Part shown: positions 17,036-26,393 of the stretch, piece after piece
Position numbering within the stretch: the first letter of the stretch is position 1
Layout of the letters: the number at the start of each line of letters is the position of its first letter
From: an uncultured Bacteroidota bacterium
Lineage (GTDB): Bacteria > Bacteroidota > Bacteroidia > Chitinophagales > Chitinophagaceae
Reading direction: 5' to 3'
DNA: 64,000 nucleotides
NCBI GenBank assembly: GCA_903835005.1
Contig: CAILLK010000012.1
Span: forward strand, 1-64,000
Position numbers and translations under genes: made by a program
The notes under the pieces: generated by a model
Seen by the model: only the letters and a program-made list of their open reading frames with translations
Databases searched by the model: none
What the model was told of the DNA's origin: nothing

Positions 17036-18232
17036 TTAATGGCGCTTCCTGTTCAGCGGACGCCTTTTAAATAATATCCGGCAAGGTTTTAGAAAGTAAT
17101 ATAGAAAATACCGGTTCTTACGTACCTTAAATGCTTCCATATCTCTTACATTCGGTGTAAATGCTGAAGTTAAATAACACCACAATAATTTTAGTCTGTC
17201 GCCGGCTGAATCTCTTAAAAACAATTGCTGTTTGAGATTTTCGAGATTCAGTTTGCCTTTATCTAATGCAGGGAAGTAAAGAAGATTGTTTAGAAGATTC
17301 TGATTCAATACATTTAGTGTGTTATATATAGCAGGTATTTCAGTTCCGAACAAATCATGGGCTATACGGAAACCAGTTTCAGTGGTATGATTTATTCTGT
17401 ATTTTCGGGTAGCCAAATGAAATTCTTCCCAATCTATGGTACTACTGTATTTATCTAATAAAGCAGCTATATCCAGACAATGCCTCAATGAACGCCAGGC
17501 ATCGTTTATACCATGATGAACAAGAATTGCTAAAAGATGTTTTTCAATATTTAAAACGGTTACATTTTCACCCATCAGCAACAGGGAAAGCGGACTGTTT
17601 AAAATAAAATCGTTTGGCAAACTTATATTCATCATTTTACTTGTCAATGCCCAGTGAATTTCAATTTTATATGTCCCGGACGGTCCAGCTTTCCTATACA
17701 TAAGCTCATGACTTGAGGAAAGAATTTGTTGTTCAAAATCCTGATTATAATACTTTGGCTTGTATCCGTCAGCAATCAGGATTTTATGGGCTGCAGGAAA
17801 ACTTTGCTTATCTATCAGAAAATCAATATCAGCGGTAACACGGCTTAAAAAGTCTTTAAATATATACCAACTCAGGATAACACCCTTGTAGGGTATATTG
17901 CTTACCCCTCCTGTTTTCATTAATTTATTTAATCGCACCAGTTCTTCAAGATTTCTTAAATTTCCGGTAGCTACTTTTATGGATTTTTTTCTTATTTTCT
18001 CCAGTATAGCAACAGGGAAACCAGCTTCATTTGCTGAGACTACTTTATAGATAACCGGGTGAATCTGGTGTGTAAAAATTATTTCTTGAAATAACTTCCA
18101 ATTAATATTACTATTTAGGATGTAATTTTCAATTTCGCCTGATTTAATTCGTTTAAAATATACCCTTAAAATAAGAATGGTCAGAGCCATTTCTGGCCTA
18201 TAGTTTTCTTCTATTTTTTCGAGGCTTATCAT
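17036..18232 (-). CDS. NTP_transf_5 family nucleotidyltransferase-like protein
   Basis: A 398-residue protein of the PF14907 type. The nucleotidyltransferase core is at about residues 110-215: YKGVILSWYIF, then the metal-binding RVTADIDFLID, and a later IEIHWAL. The rest is helical, with the conserved HHGINDAWRSLRHCLDIAALL. Members occur next to peptide-natural-product and exporter genes; the reaction is not established. Its ATG overlaps the stop codon of the ABC exporter gene (ATGA), so the two are co-translated and probably work together. Nothing resembling a precursor peptide lies in the 101 bases after it. Confidence 0.82.
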   Translation of the reverse strand: MISLEKIEENYRPEMALTILILRVYFKRIKSGEIENYILNSNINWKLFQEIIFTHQIHPVIYKVVSANEAGFPVAILEKIRKKSIKVATGNLRNLEELVRLNKLMKTGGVSNIPYKGVILSWYIFKDFLSRVTADIDFLIDKQSFPAAHKILIADGYKPKYYNQDFEQQILSSSHELMYRKAGPSGTYKIEIHWALTSKMMNISLPNDFILNSPLSLLLMGENVTVLNIEKHLLAILVHHGINDAWRSLRHCLDIAALLDKYSSTIDWEEFHLATRKYRINHTTETGFRIAHDLFGTEIPAIYNTLNVLNQNLLNNLLYFPALDKGKLNLENLKQQLFLRDSAGDRLKLLWCYLTSAFTPNVRDMEAFKVRKNRYFLYYFLKPCRILFKRRPLNRKRH

Positions 18233-20016
18233 ATCTTCTGCTTTCCGTAAATTGCTGCAAAGTCTCCTTTTATTTCAAGTAATTCACTATAAGTGCCCTG
18301 TTCCGTAACTTTACCATCTGCCATCAGATATATATGGTCGGCAAGCTTGAGGTTATATAACCGGTGTGTAATCAGAATCACTATTTTATTCCCTATATTC
18401 TTTTTTATATTCTGAAATACGTTATGCTCGGCTACCGGATCCAAAGAACTGGTTGGCTCATCCAATATTAGTATTGGTGAGTCTTTATAAAACATTCGTG
18501 CAAGCGCAATTTTCTGCCACTGGCCTCCGCTAAGCTGCTCCCCTTTATTAAAGGTTCTTCCCAATTGTGTTTTAAGCCCCATTTCAAAAGACTCAATTTT
18601 TTCCATCAAGCCTGCCTTTTCAGCTGATGATTCTAATTGTTTTTTATCCTTTTTATGTATACCGGGTGCAATATTATCTTCGATGGTCATATAGTATTTG
18701 CCAAAATCCTGAAAAAGCACAGTAATATTTTTCCGCAGATCATTAACCTGAATAGCTGCTAAACTTAAATCATCAATTAATATAGCAGCAGGTTCAGTTT
18801 CATAAAAACGGCAGAGCAGTTTTATCAAAGTAGATTTACCTGAACCATTTTCTCCGGCTATAGCGGTAATGGATCCAGGCCTAAATTCCATATTTATGTC
18901 TGTAAGTACTTGTTTTACAGTGTTAGGGTAAGTAAAATTCAGATTCTTTACTACCATCCCGTTTTTCAATTCAGGGAAGAAATGCTCTTTTCCCTGATCT
19001 TTAACCAATGAAGGTGACGCCAAATATTCCAATATCTGCTTCAGATACAATTGGTTTTGAAATAAGTTAATTCCTGCCTGAAACAAACCGTTGATGGATG
19101 ACTGCAACTTTTGAAAAACCTGAAAATAAATTACAAGACCACCAATCGTTATTGATCCGGTTATTGCACCGGCAATAATTATGCAGTAAATAACACTTGT
19201 TAATACTATTTCAAATAGCTGAATAAAAATATTTTGCTTGAGGAATTGAAATTGGAGCTGCTTTTTCTTGTTAAAAATAAACTTTCTGAGATGCAGAAAC
19301 TGCTCAGTGAAATTGGCCCCATATCCGAAAATCCTTACTTCTTTAGCATAGGTGTCGGTTGTAAGATACTGGAATATACTGGAGGCTTTTCTTTGGGCAG
19401 GCATACATTCCTTATCTTTTTCGAATTGATGATACCCATGCATTAATTTGCTTAACGCCAATGGTATGCTCAATACTATGATAAGCAAAAGAATTGTCCA
19501 ATGAGCGAGGAACATAAATCCTGCAAAAAGAACTATAGCAATAAAATTCTGTACAAGTCCCTGGTAGGCGGTTATCAATTGCGCAGTTTTGCCCAACGAT
19601 TGCTGCTGGGCCATTGTAAGATCATCATAGAACGCCGGGTTTTCATAATATTCAAGGTCAAGTTCAATTGCCTTTTTAAGAATTGTTGCCGACATATTAT
19701 CGGTAATCAGTTGTTGTTGTTCGGAAAGCCGGTAACCTGAGAACTGGTTTGTAATTCCATTGAATAATTGAAGCAAACTGAAAAGTGCCAGGTCTAATCC
19801 GGTCTGATGCCAGTTAATTCCGTTTTTCTGTGCATGGTCAATAAGATTTTTGATTACCAGCAGAGATAACAGGGGTAAAACAGACTGGAGTATTAATAAC
19901 AATAAATTAATTGCTGTAAGTCGCTTACCGGTCCGGAGAATCAACAAAAATCCGTTTGCACTATCGGCAAGAAAATCACTAAGCCTTTGTTTTTTTTTAA
20001 AGATATCCCCGAACAT
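18229..20016 (-). CDS. ABC exporter (fused permease and ATPase)
   Basis: A 595-residue half-transporter of the B family. Six membrane segments lie between about residues 33 and 310, the nucleotide-binding domain from about 352. Walker A is GENGSGKS at 388-395, the signature LSGGQ at 495-499, Walker B ILILDE at 515-520, with an H-loop in VILITHRLYNL. There is no N-terminal C39 peptidase, so it would not process a leader peptide itself. It is the first gene of a two-gene operon with the NTP_transf_5 protein. The pairing suggests export of a peptide or modified small product, but the substrate is not encoded nearby. Confidence 0.9.
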   Translation of the reverse strand: MFGDIFKKKQRLSDFLADSANGFLLILRTGKRLTAINLLLLILQSVLPLLSLLVIKNLIDHAQKNGINWHQTGLDLALFSLLQLFNGITNQFSGYRLSEQQQLITDNMSATILKKAIELDLEYYENPAFYDDLTMAQQQSLGKTAQLITAYQGLVQNFIAIVLFAGFMFLAHWTILLLIIVLSIPLALSKLMHGYHQFEKDKECMPAQRKASSIFQYLTTDTYAKEVRIFGYGANFTEQFLHLRKFIFNKKKQLQFQFLKQNIFIQLFEIVLTSVIYCIIIAGAITGSITIGGLVIYFQVFQKLQSSINGLFQAGINLFQNQLYLKQILEYLASPSLVKDQGKEHFFPELKNGMVVKNLNFTYPNTVKQVLTDINMEFRPGSITAIAGENGSGKSTLIKLLCRFYETEPAAILIDDLSLAAIQVNDLRKNITVLFQDFGKYYMTIEDNIAPGIHKKDKKQLESSAEKAGLMEKIESFEMGLKTQLGRTFNKGEQLSGGQWQKIALARMFYKDSPILILDEPTSSLDPVAEHNVFQNIKKNIGNKIVILITHRLYNLKLADHIYLMADGKVTEQGTYSELLEIKGDFAAIYGKQKI

Positions 20017-20113
20017 AAATACATTTGCAAGATAAGGTAAACCGAATATTTACCCGTAATTATTATAAATCAAAGGACTTAAGTGGCTTGTTTCGCCTGA
20101 ATAAAAAGTATTT

Positions 20114-21133
20114 ATGGTTGGCAGGAAAAATGCAATACAAAAAGAGCATTTAATGATCTTCTGGCTTTGCCTTGCAGTAATTGCGGGACCGGCTATTGCT
20201 GCACTGTTTGCCAATAATCTCACTTATTATCCTGATTGTAAAACATACCTTGGTATAGCACATTTCGATTTCAATCAGTCTCCGGTCAGGCGTTACAGGG
20301 TCATTATTCCATTTGCCGCCGCTGCACTGAATTATATTTCCGGGGGCTTATTTGCCCGGTTGTCGCCATCGTACTTTGATGGTGATTTTTCCATGTCTTT
20401 CAGTTTTTTTATCATAAATTCTTTGCTTACTGCATGGGCCGGACAACTAATTTACCGCTATTGCAAATCTTTCGGTTTGGACAAATTTTCATCCATTTCA
20501 GGCACCCTGGTATTTCTTACCTGCCGTTATACAGCAGCCACAGCAGCTTATCCGCTGGTTGATTCATTATTCATGGTTGTAGTTGCAATTACTTTGCTTG
20601 GTATAAAACTTAAACACACAAACCTTATACTTACAGCCATTTTCCTGGGGCCTTTTGCAAAAGAATCTTTTATTTTTATTGCACCACTTATTTTGTTTTT
20701 CAGCCATTTACCTAAGCTGAAGTTACTATTGTTTTTTGCACTTTCAGGTATATTGGTGTTTTCTTTCAGGTATGGATTAGATGCTTTAACCTTAAAACCG
20801 TTTACTGGCTCAATCAGAGCTGACCTCGCACATCTGTATTTACTTAAACATAATGCCCGTAAATTATTCAGTTTTTACACCTTATTCAAAATAGCGATGA
20901 ATATTGGGCTCTGGGGTTTAGCACCATTAATTTGTTGGGTCAGAAGGCCTGCGCTGATTAAAGAATCAGTATATAGCCTTGATAAGTATCTAGCCTGGTT
21001 TCTGGTGTCGGTTTTGTTTCAGATGTTGTTGTCTGGCTCTATGGAGCGAATGTTTTACATTGCCATGCCTTTGTTTTGCGTTATTATTGCTTTTTCAGTT
21101 GCGGAATTAAAAAGTAAAATTCAGCAGGTATAA
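20114..21133 (+). CDS. Polytopic membrane protein, possibly GT-C-like
   Basis: A 339-residue integral membrane protein with roughly nine or ten hydrophobic segments. After the first segment lies a short loop with YYPDCKTYLGIAHF, a position where GT-C glycosyltransferases carry acidic residues, and later FAKESFIFI, also seen in that superfamily. The match is too weak to assign an enzyme. It is divergent from the ABC exporter gene (97 bases apart) and followed 64 bases later by the SET-domain gene. Confidence 0.65.
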   Translation: MVGRKNAIQKEHLMIFWLCLAVIAGPAIAALFANNLTYYPDCKTYLGIAHFDFNQSPVRRYRVIIPFAAAALNYISGGLFARLSPSYFDGDFSMSFSFFIINSLLTAWAGQLIYRYCKSFGLDKFSSISGTLVFLTCRYTAATAAYPLVDSLFMVVVAITLLGIKLKHTNLILTAIFLGPFAKESFIFIAPLILFFSHLPKLKLLLFFALSGILVFSFRYGLDALTLKPFTGSIRADLAHLYLLKHNARKLFSFYTLFKIAMNIGLWGLAPLICWVRRPALIKESVYSLDKYLAWFLVSVLFQMLLSGSMERMFYIAMPLFCVIIAFSVAELKSKIQQV

Positions 21134-21197
21134 TTATATGAAATAGTATTTTATAGAATCTTGCAATAGCGCATTTGTTTAAAATAAATCGGTTAAT

Positions 21198-21848
21198 ATG
21201 AATGAATCCTTATTATCGGATCTTGGAAAATTGCTGGAGCAGTATCCTGAGTTAAAAAATACCACGGTCCTTTTTAATGAAAGTGATTTTTCGGTAAGCA
21301 ATAAAAGTGATTTACCTGCTGGCTCAAAGAAGGATTCACTGGAGAATGAAACCCCGCGCTGCATGGTGAATTTTCCTGGCCCGGATATTATCAGAGGGCA
21401 TTCGGGTAAGGTGGAAGTCAGGAAATCTTCTGTGCATGGTTATGGAGTTTTTGCCAAAGAACAGATTGAAAAAGATGAATTGATTGAGGAGGCCGGTATG
21501 CTGAAACTGGGCTGGAGGAGACATTACCATAATGATCCGGTTTTAAATAATTATGTTTGGGGTGACCGTTCCTGTAAGTGTAAGGAGTGCGAGACTCATG
21601 GAAATTTGCTTTATCTTGCTTTAGGCCTGGGTTCACTCTACAATCATTCTGATAACCCGAATACTTCAATGCATATAGAATACGCATTAAGACTGCAAAC
21701 AATAAAGGCAAAGCGGAATATTGAAAAAGATGAGGAAATTTTTATTACTTATGGTAAAAAATATTTCCTGGTCAGGGATTTTTTAAACACTGTTAAAAAG
21801 AATAATTTGCTGACCAAGTTTCTGGAAAAAAACCGTCAAGCTCACTGA
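21198..21848 (+). CDS. SET-domain protein methyltransferase
   Basis: A 216-residue protein. The first 60 residues are unassigned. The SET domain follows: VEVRKSSVHGYGVFAKEQIEKDE (here residues 72-94), the SAM/lysine-channel motif LGSLYNHSDNPN (N149, H150) and the closing IFITYG (Y185). A KCKEC sequence at 127-131 lies inside the domain. SET proteins methylate lysines on proteins using SAM; bacterial members are known but their targets are mostly unidentified. It lies between a membrane protein gene and a second SAM-dependent methyltransferase gene, all on the same strand with 64-74 base gaps. Confidence 0.85.
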   Translation: MNESLLSDLGKLLEQYPELKNTTVLFNESDFSVSNKSDLPAGSKKDSLENETPRCMVNFPGPDIIRGHSGKVEVRKSSVHGYGVFAKEQIEKDELIEEAGMLKLGWRRHYHNDPVLNNYVWGDRSCKCKECETHGNLLYLALGLGSLYNHSDNPNTSMHIEYALRLQTIKAKRNIEKDEEIFITYGKKYFLVRDFLNTVKKNNLLTKFLEKNRQAH

Positions 21849-21922
21849 AAAAATAATTTTATACATGAATAACCCGCTTACAAAGTAAGATATACTGGCC
21901 AGCTGGCTGATTAATTATATTC

Positions 21923-22681
21923 ATGAATCTGAAAGATATCATAAAGTCATTAAGAAATTCGGAGCATTACAGTATCCGGTTAATTTATTACTTTTTAAAG
22001 CCATTCTGGCTGGCAAGGAGGTTTATTACAGATGCTTACTACCGTTCGGCAGTTATAACCGGGTTGAGATCGGGAAATAAGTATTATCAGCGCTCTTCAT
22101 TCACCAAAACAGACAGATATCCGGTGGTTTTTGCTGCATGTGCCCATTATCTGCAATCCAATTCTCATCCACATATACTCTCCTTTGGCTGTGCAACCGG
22201 AGAAGAAGCTGCAACCCTGGGCAAGTATTTGCCCGGTGCAATGATTGCTGGTACCGATATAAATGAATGGTGTATAAGAACCTGTAGAAACAGTTATAAT
22301 GATAATAAGAGGTTACGGTTTTTTAACCGGCATTCGGATGAGTTTAATAATTGCGGTGGTTTTGACGCCATTTTCTGTATGGCCGTTTTCCAGAACACCG
22401 CAAACAGATTGAATAAAAATAATGAAACAGCGAAGTATCTTACTTTCAGCCAGTTTGAAGAAGAGCTGAAAGCGCTGGACGCCAAGCTGAATAATGGTGG
22501 CTTACTGGTGACAGACAATTGCGATTTCAGTTTTACAGATACTGCTATTGCCGTTCATTACAAACCGCTGGTATTTCCTGATAACCTTATTGAGAGGGAC
22601 CGGCCGCTGTTCGACCGGAATAACCGGAAAATAGCTGAAACACAGCATATATACAGGGTATTTGTAAAAGATGGAAAATGA
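21923..22681 (+). CDS. Class I SAM-dependent methyltransferase
   Basis: A 252-residue protein with a Rossmann-type methyltransferase core. Motif I reads SFGCATGEE at 88-96, the acidic end of strand 2 is D112 in AGTDINEWC, and motif IV-like FDAIFCMAVFQ follows. The N-terminal 65 residues are basic and helical. The substrate cannot be told. It is the third of three closely spaced plus-strand genes after the membrane protein and SET genes. Confidence 0.82.
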   Translation: MNLKDIIKSLRNSEHYSIRLIYYFLKPFWLARRFITDAYYRSAVITGLRSGNKYYQRSSFTKTDRYPVVFAACAHYLQSNSHPHILSFGCATGEEAATLGKYLPGAMIAGTDINEWCIRTCRNSYNDNKRLRFFNRHSDEFNNCGGFDAIFCMAVFQNTANRLNKNNETAKYLTFSQFEEELKALDAKLNNGGLLVTDNCDFSFTDTAIAVHYKPLVFPDNLIERDRPLFDRNNRKIAETQHIYRVFVKDGK

Positions 22682-22748
22682 TAGGTCAATTATCGTTCAA
22701 CTGGCGGAGATATTCATGGAAGCATAGCGTTTATTATGTAATCAACCC

Positions 22749-23747
22749 TTAAAACTTACAGTACCAGTCTACCCAATTCCGGATAAGGGCCATCCGCTCC
22801 TTAACGAACTGAGGATTAAGGAAAGTATTGGACCAGTCTTCAAAATTGAGAACATAGACCTCTAAAAAATACATCCAGAACATTACTCCCAGGTAAGGAA
22901 TGGCAGCAAGTTCCTCTTCGGTTACAGCCCTGATCTCCCGGTATGCTTCTGTAACTATCCGGAAATCGGTATCTGCTTTTTCCTGGGTTATTTTACCGGC
23001 ATTCACGCCAAAACCGAGCTGTATATAAAAAGTCATGAGATCGTTGATGAGATAGCCCTTGCCTGCACAGTCGAAGTCGAAGAAGGTGATTTTTGTTTCT
23101 CCATCGAAATGATAGTTTTTGGGTATAAGGTCGTAGTGGCAGTAACCATAGCTGAACTTGCCGGTATCGAACTGCTTTAGCTTGCCAGCAACCTTTGCTG
23201 CCAACTGCTGCAAGTATGTATAATCATAGGGCAGATCCTTGAACAGCTCTTTTACAGAAGCCAGGGGGCGGGTGAGCGTGGTTTCGATATCGTAGACCGG
23301 CCGGGAATAGGGCAATTGTAATGAGCAGGTTATGTTATGAATCTTTGCCACTTCCCGGCCCAGGGCCTGCAGCTGCAGATCACTGAGCGGGTACTTTGCC
23401 CGGCCTGGTGCGTACATGAACAACACACCACAACGTATACCCTCTGCCACCCGGAACTGCTGCACCTGCCCGCCTTGCAGATCTTTGACCGCATAGGCTA
23501 CACTGACCCCGCCGGCGGCTAATGCATTGAGCAAGGCTACCTCACCAAGTACTTCATCGGGAGAGCGATGGGCACCACGATATACTTTGAAAATGTACCT
23601 GCTATATGTACCTTCCAGCATATAGGTATCGCTGAGGTTATGCACCAGCAACCTGCATGTAAAGCCCTCCAGTCCATAAGTACTGGATATATAGCTGCCT
23701 AATGCAGCGGAGGAAAGCAGGGAGTATTGTGCAGGGAAAACGGTCAT
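22749..23747 (-). CDS. APH/choline kinase-type phosphotransferase
   Basis: A 332-residue kinase-like protein. It has the Brenner motif HYDLIPKN and the metal-binding FFDFDCAGKG, with an N-lobe IFKVYRG carrying the ATP-binding lysine. Such proteins phosphorylate small molecules (aminoglycosides, homoserine, choline and others), and the substrate here is unknown. The frame stays open 55 codons further upstream, but that extension is unlike the family, and a perfect promoter box sits at 23754-23761 inside it, so the ATG at 23747 is chosen. Confidence 0.82.
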   Translation of the reverse strand: MTVFPAQYSLLSSAALGSYISSTYGLEGFTCRLLVHNLSDTYMLEGTYSRYIFKVYRGAHRSPDEVLGEVALLNALAAGGVSVAYAVKDLQGGQVQQFRVAEGIRCGVLFMYAPGRAKYPLSDLQLQALGREVAKIHNITCSLQLPYSRPVYDIETTLTRPLASVKELFKDLPYDYTYLQQLAAKVAGKLKQFDTGKFSYGYCHYDLIPKNYHFDGETKITFFDFDCAGKGYLINDLMTFYIQLGFGVNAGKITQEKADTDFRIVTEAYREIRAVTEEELAAIPYLGVMFWMYFLEVYVLNFEDWSNTFLNPQFVKERMALIRNWVDWYCKF

Positions 23748-23753
23748 ACTGTG

Positions 23754-23761
23754 CAAATGTA
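23754..23761 (-). promoter_or_regulatory. -7 promoter box of the phosphotransferase gene
   Basis: On the minus strand TACATTTG matches TAnnTTTG perfectly and ends six bases before the ATG at 23747. It decides the start and implies a leaderless message. Confidence 0.5.
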
Positions 23762-23899
23762 AGCTGGGAAGTACAGGTTTAAGAGAGAATACAACAGATA
23801 TAACTATTGTGATTAAGGCTGTTAAATAAACAGGGTATGCTTGGTGGAAAACATACGGGCAACCGGAATACCCTATGGATGTGATCAAGCACCTAAGTA

Positions 23900-24475
23900 A
23901 TGGGATCTGCAATAATATTGGATTCCAGACGTTCTATATACATAAAATTACAACTTTTGAAAGTCAGATTATTTTCTATTTTACTGGTGATATTTGCCAG
24001 CAATGCAATGGCACAAAACAAAGACAATTATTTTGCCGGTATTGGTATTAACAGCTTTGGCGCATCGATATCGCGTGATAAAAGCATTATTAGGCATCTG
24101 GACCTGGGCCTGGGTCTGAATGTGAACAATGCTGATGAGCCGTACTTTAATACAAGAACCAGCCTTTATATTGATATAAGGCCCTATTTCCAGCGCAGGA
24201 AAAATCTCCTGTTCCTACCTGTAGATATTGGATGGTCGCTATACAACGGCTCGCAGCCTAAGGACGATAATATGCAGCGATCGGGGCTATATACCAGCTT
24301 TGGGGTGGGTTATGCCTACCTGATCAGCAAAAGAGGCATGGGGCCTTTTATTTCCCTGGCCATGAATGGCTATACAGAAGAACACCATCTGACAGATGCC
24401 AATATGGCACCTGCAGCGCGAAACTACAGTATCTATGATGGCATGGTGCAACTGAGTGTGGGGTTTAAGTTTTGA
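23900..24475 (+). CDS. Small secreted protein, predicted outer-membrane beta-barrel
   Basis: The 191-residue protein has a hydrophobic signal (VRLFSILLVIFASNAMAQ, residues 22-39) and then alternating strands such as NYFAGIGINSFGASI and GLYTSFGVGYAYLI, ending in VQLSVGFKF with a terminal Phe as in outer-membrane barrels. Starting at ATG 23900 gives an unusually long basic N-region; a TTG at 23957 would start a normal signal peptide and is a reasonable alternative. It is divergent from the phosphotransferase gene. Function unknown. Confidence 0.65.
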   Translation: MGSAIILDSRRSIYIKLQLLKVRLFSILLVIFASNAMAQNKDNYFAGIGINSFGASISRDKSIIRHLDLGLGLNVNNADEPYFNTRTSLYIDIRPYFQRRKNLLFLPVDIGWSLYNGSQPKDDNMQRSGLYTSFGVGYAYLISKRGMGPFISLAMNGYTEEHHLTDANMAPAARNYSIYDGMVQLSVGFKF

Positions 24476-24573
24476 AATCTGTCATAACTCTAAAGTAGTA
24501 AGTATTTGATCTTCTCCATGAAATTAGTTTTTTCATGATGTTTGCAATCTGTCACAGGTCAAAATCGTCTAAA

Positions 24574-24970
24574 ATGACCAGATTTGAGTATTGCACACTG
24601 CCTGTGGGGTAAATAATTTTGCGCATATTTATATTGATATTCAATGTTTTAGATGATATAAATTGCGCATTTGGGCATATAGTGTGCAATTTTGTGTGCA
24701 ATTTGTATCAGATGACCGAATCTGAGAATTGCGCACTGCTTGTAAAAAATAATTTTGCGCACCTTTTTATTGATTTACAATAGTTTAAGTTTTTGAAATT
24801 GCGCACCTGGGCCAGGAGTGTGCAATTTTTGTCAGAACTGGAAGTTATTGAATTTAAGAATTGCCAGAATTAGAAATTAAACACGGCTTGTAAAAAATAA
24901 TTTTGCGCACATTTTGTTTGATTTTCAATTATTTAGATGCATGGAATTGCGCACCTGGGCTGTGAGTGTG
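24574..24970. repeat. Three degenerate tandem copies of a ~140 bp hairpin-bearing repeat
   Basis: Copies start at about 24574, 24712 and 24841. Each contains AATTTTGCGC (24615, 24751, 24899) followed 46 bases later by a hairpin: AATTGCGCA... to GTGTGCAATT at 24661-24691 and 24797-24827, and a damaged version from 24945. The two landmarks have identical periods, 136 then 148 bases. In copy 2 the arms AAATTGCGCAC/GTGTGCAATTT pair over 11 positions (one G-U). TGTAAAAAATAATTTTGCGC is shared by copies 2 and 3. No coding frame covers it. Confidence 0.8.
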
Positions 24971-24975
24971 CCCCT

Positions 24976-25481
24976 CCAGGCAGCCGGGGGACCAATTTTG
25001 TGTAATACACATAACTCGTATGATTAAAGTAAAATTATATAATATAGTCTTAGTGTGGCAGTCTGAATTTGATTATTTATGTTGTTTGTGTCAGGGTAAC
25101 GAGTTTGGCTTTTTGTGGGCATCATTTACTTACATATAATCTAACACATGCATAATAATATTAATGCAATTGTTTTCATAGTTTCTCAAAATGGCAGTTA
25201 TGGTTTAATATGCCACAAAAGTAAACAAACAAATTGGTATTTCCAAATATAATGGAGTATTTTTTCTGATTGAGTGTTAACAATGCAAGCTTTAATCTGT
25301 TTTGTGGAATTAAGTATTTCCGGAAAGCCAAGCATTAAGTACTCATTACAAATTTATGGGAGGCATATTATGGTAAGGAAGCGACGAACGCAACAAATCC
25401 AGCTTCGGGAATAAAAATCTATTGTAGATTTTTTAATTGCAATATCAGACCAGATAAGCAACATCAATACTATTGAGAAAA
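24976..25481. other. AT-rich intergenic region without a gene
   Basis: About 500 bases between the repeat array and the minus-strand lipoprotein-like gene. I see no coding frame, tRNA or convincing terminator. Together with the array it makes the longest gene-free stretch in the window, about 1 kb. Confidence 0.5.
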
Positions 25482-26393
25482 TTAATAGTAATCAACAATT
25501 CTCGTGGTATTTTCATTTATTCTTGCATTTTCGAAAATTGTTCGGTGGACCCAATTACCAGTACTGTCGAATTCATAAAATATGCAATCGGAAATCCGGG
25601 TGTGATCTAAACTATTATAAAATTCGCCACCCAGGTAGTTTCCATTTTTATCATACTTGTACGTTTGTTTACCAACCAGTGAATGATGCCAGTTGAAGTA
25701 ATCTACTTCGATAAGGGTATTATTTGCTCTGTAGATTAAACTTTCTGATTGAGTTATTAATCCAAGCCAATTTGCAGAAGCAGCAGTCTCCACTTTTCCA
25801 AACAAATTGTAGGTATAAATTATTATTGCGTTTTCACGCGATTCAATCATCCTATTTTTTCGTCCAGAAATAGTATATAAATACTTTTCTTTTTCTACTT
25901 CTAATGAACCTTTTAAATCGTAGATAGTAACACATTCAACGAGCTTGCCTTTTGTGTCATAGCTAAGTGAAGAATGGTATCCTGTTTTTCCATCAAAAAT
26001 AATTTTATCCAATACTCTATTCTTATACACTGATCTGACCTGATGAGGTAAATTCCCACTTAGATTTGTAACTATGTTTTCTTCAAGATTATTCGAAGAA
26101 TCATACTTATTTACTGATGATTGCAGCCATGCCCCATTATCCATCTGTATAAAGGAGGAATCGAATGATATACTCCCACTTTCAGAAAAATTTTCAATTT
26201 GATAAAGTTCAGAGGATTTTATTTTATCTGAGGACAAAGTCATTATCATTTTTACCTTTCCAGTAAGTGCCCCTTCGGGCGGACGATTAAAATAAAATAG
26301 TTGGTTGGTCTGAATTGACAAAGAATAAAATGAGCAGGAAAAAATGATCAAAGCGTCAGCTAAAATCATTATAACAATACCACTTTTTGACAT
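25482..26393 (-). CDS. Hypothetical exported protein, possible lipoprotein
   Basis: A 303-residue protein. Residues 1-20 are hydrophobic and end IIFSCS, a possible lipobox with C20, although Phe at -2 is unusual. The remainder is beta-rich with recurring Y-D/E-x-x-G-x elements (YDTKGKLVECV, YNLFGKVETA, YDKNGNYLGG, FDSTGNWVHR), reminiscent of YD or MORN-like wall and toxin repeats. No catalytic motif is visible. It stands alone between the repeat region and the RND efflux operon. Confidence 0.7.
   Translation of the reverse strand: MSKSGIVIMILADALIIFSCSFYSLSIQTNQLFYFNRPPEGALTGKVKMIMTLSSDKIKSSELYQIENFSESGSISFDSSFIQMDNGAWLQSSVNKYDSSNNLEENIVTNLSGNLPHQVRSVYKNRVLDKIIFDGKTGYHSSLSYDTKGKLVECVTIYDLKGSLEVEKEKYLYTISGRKNRMIESRENAIIIYTYNLFGKVETAASANWLGLITQSESLIYRANNTLIEVDYFNWHHSLVGKQTYKYDKNGNYLGGEFYNSLDHTRISDCIFYEFDSTGNWVHRTIFENARINENTTRIVDYY

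Noticed and set aside
23748-23912. A 55-residue N-terminal extension of the APH-type kinase
   Set aside because: It contains a perfect promoter box six bases before ATG 23747 and does not resemble the kinase family.
24574-24970. CRISPR array
   Set aside because: The repeat units are about 140 bases, degenerate and contiguous, with no short conserved repeat separated by unique spacers and no cas genes nearby.
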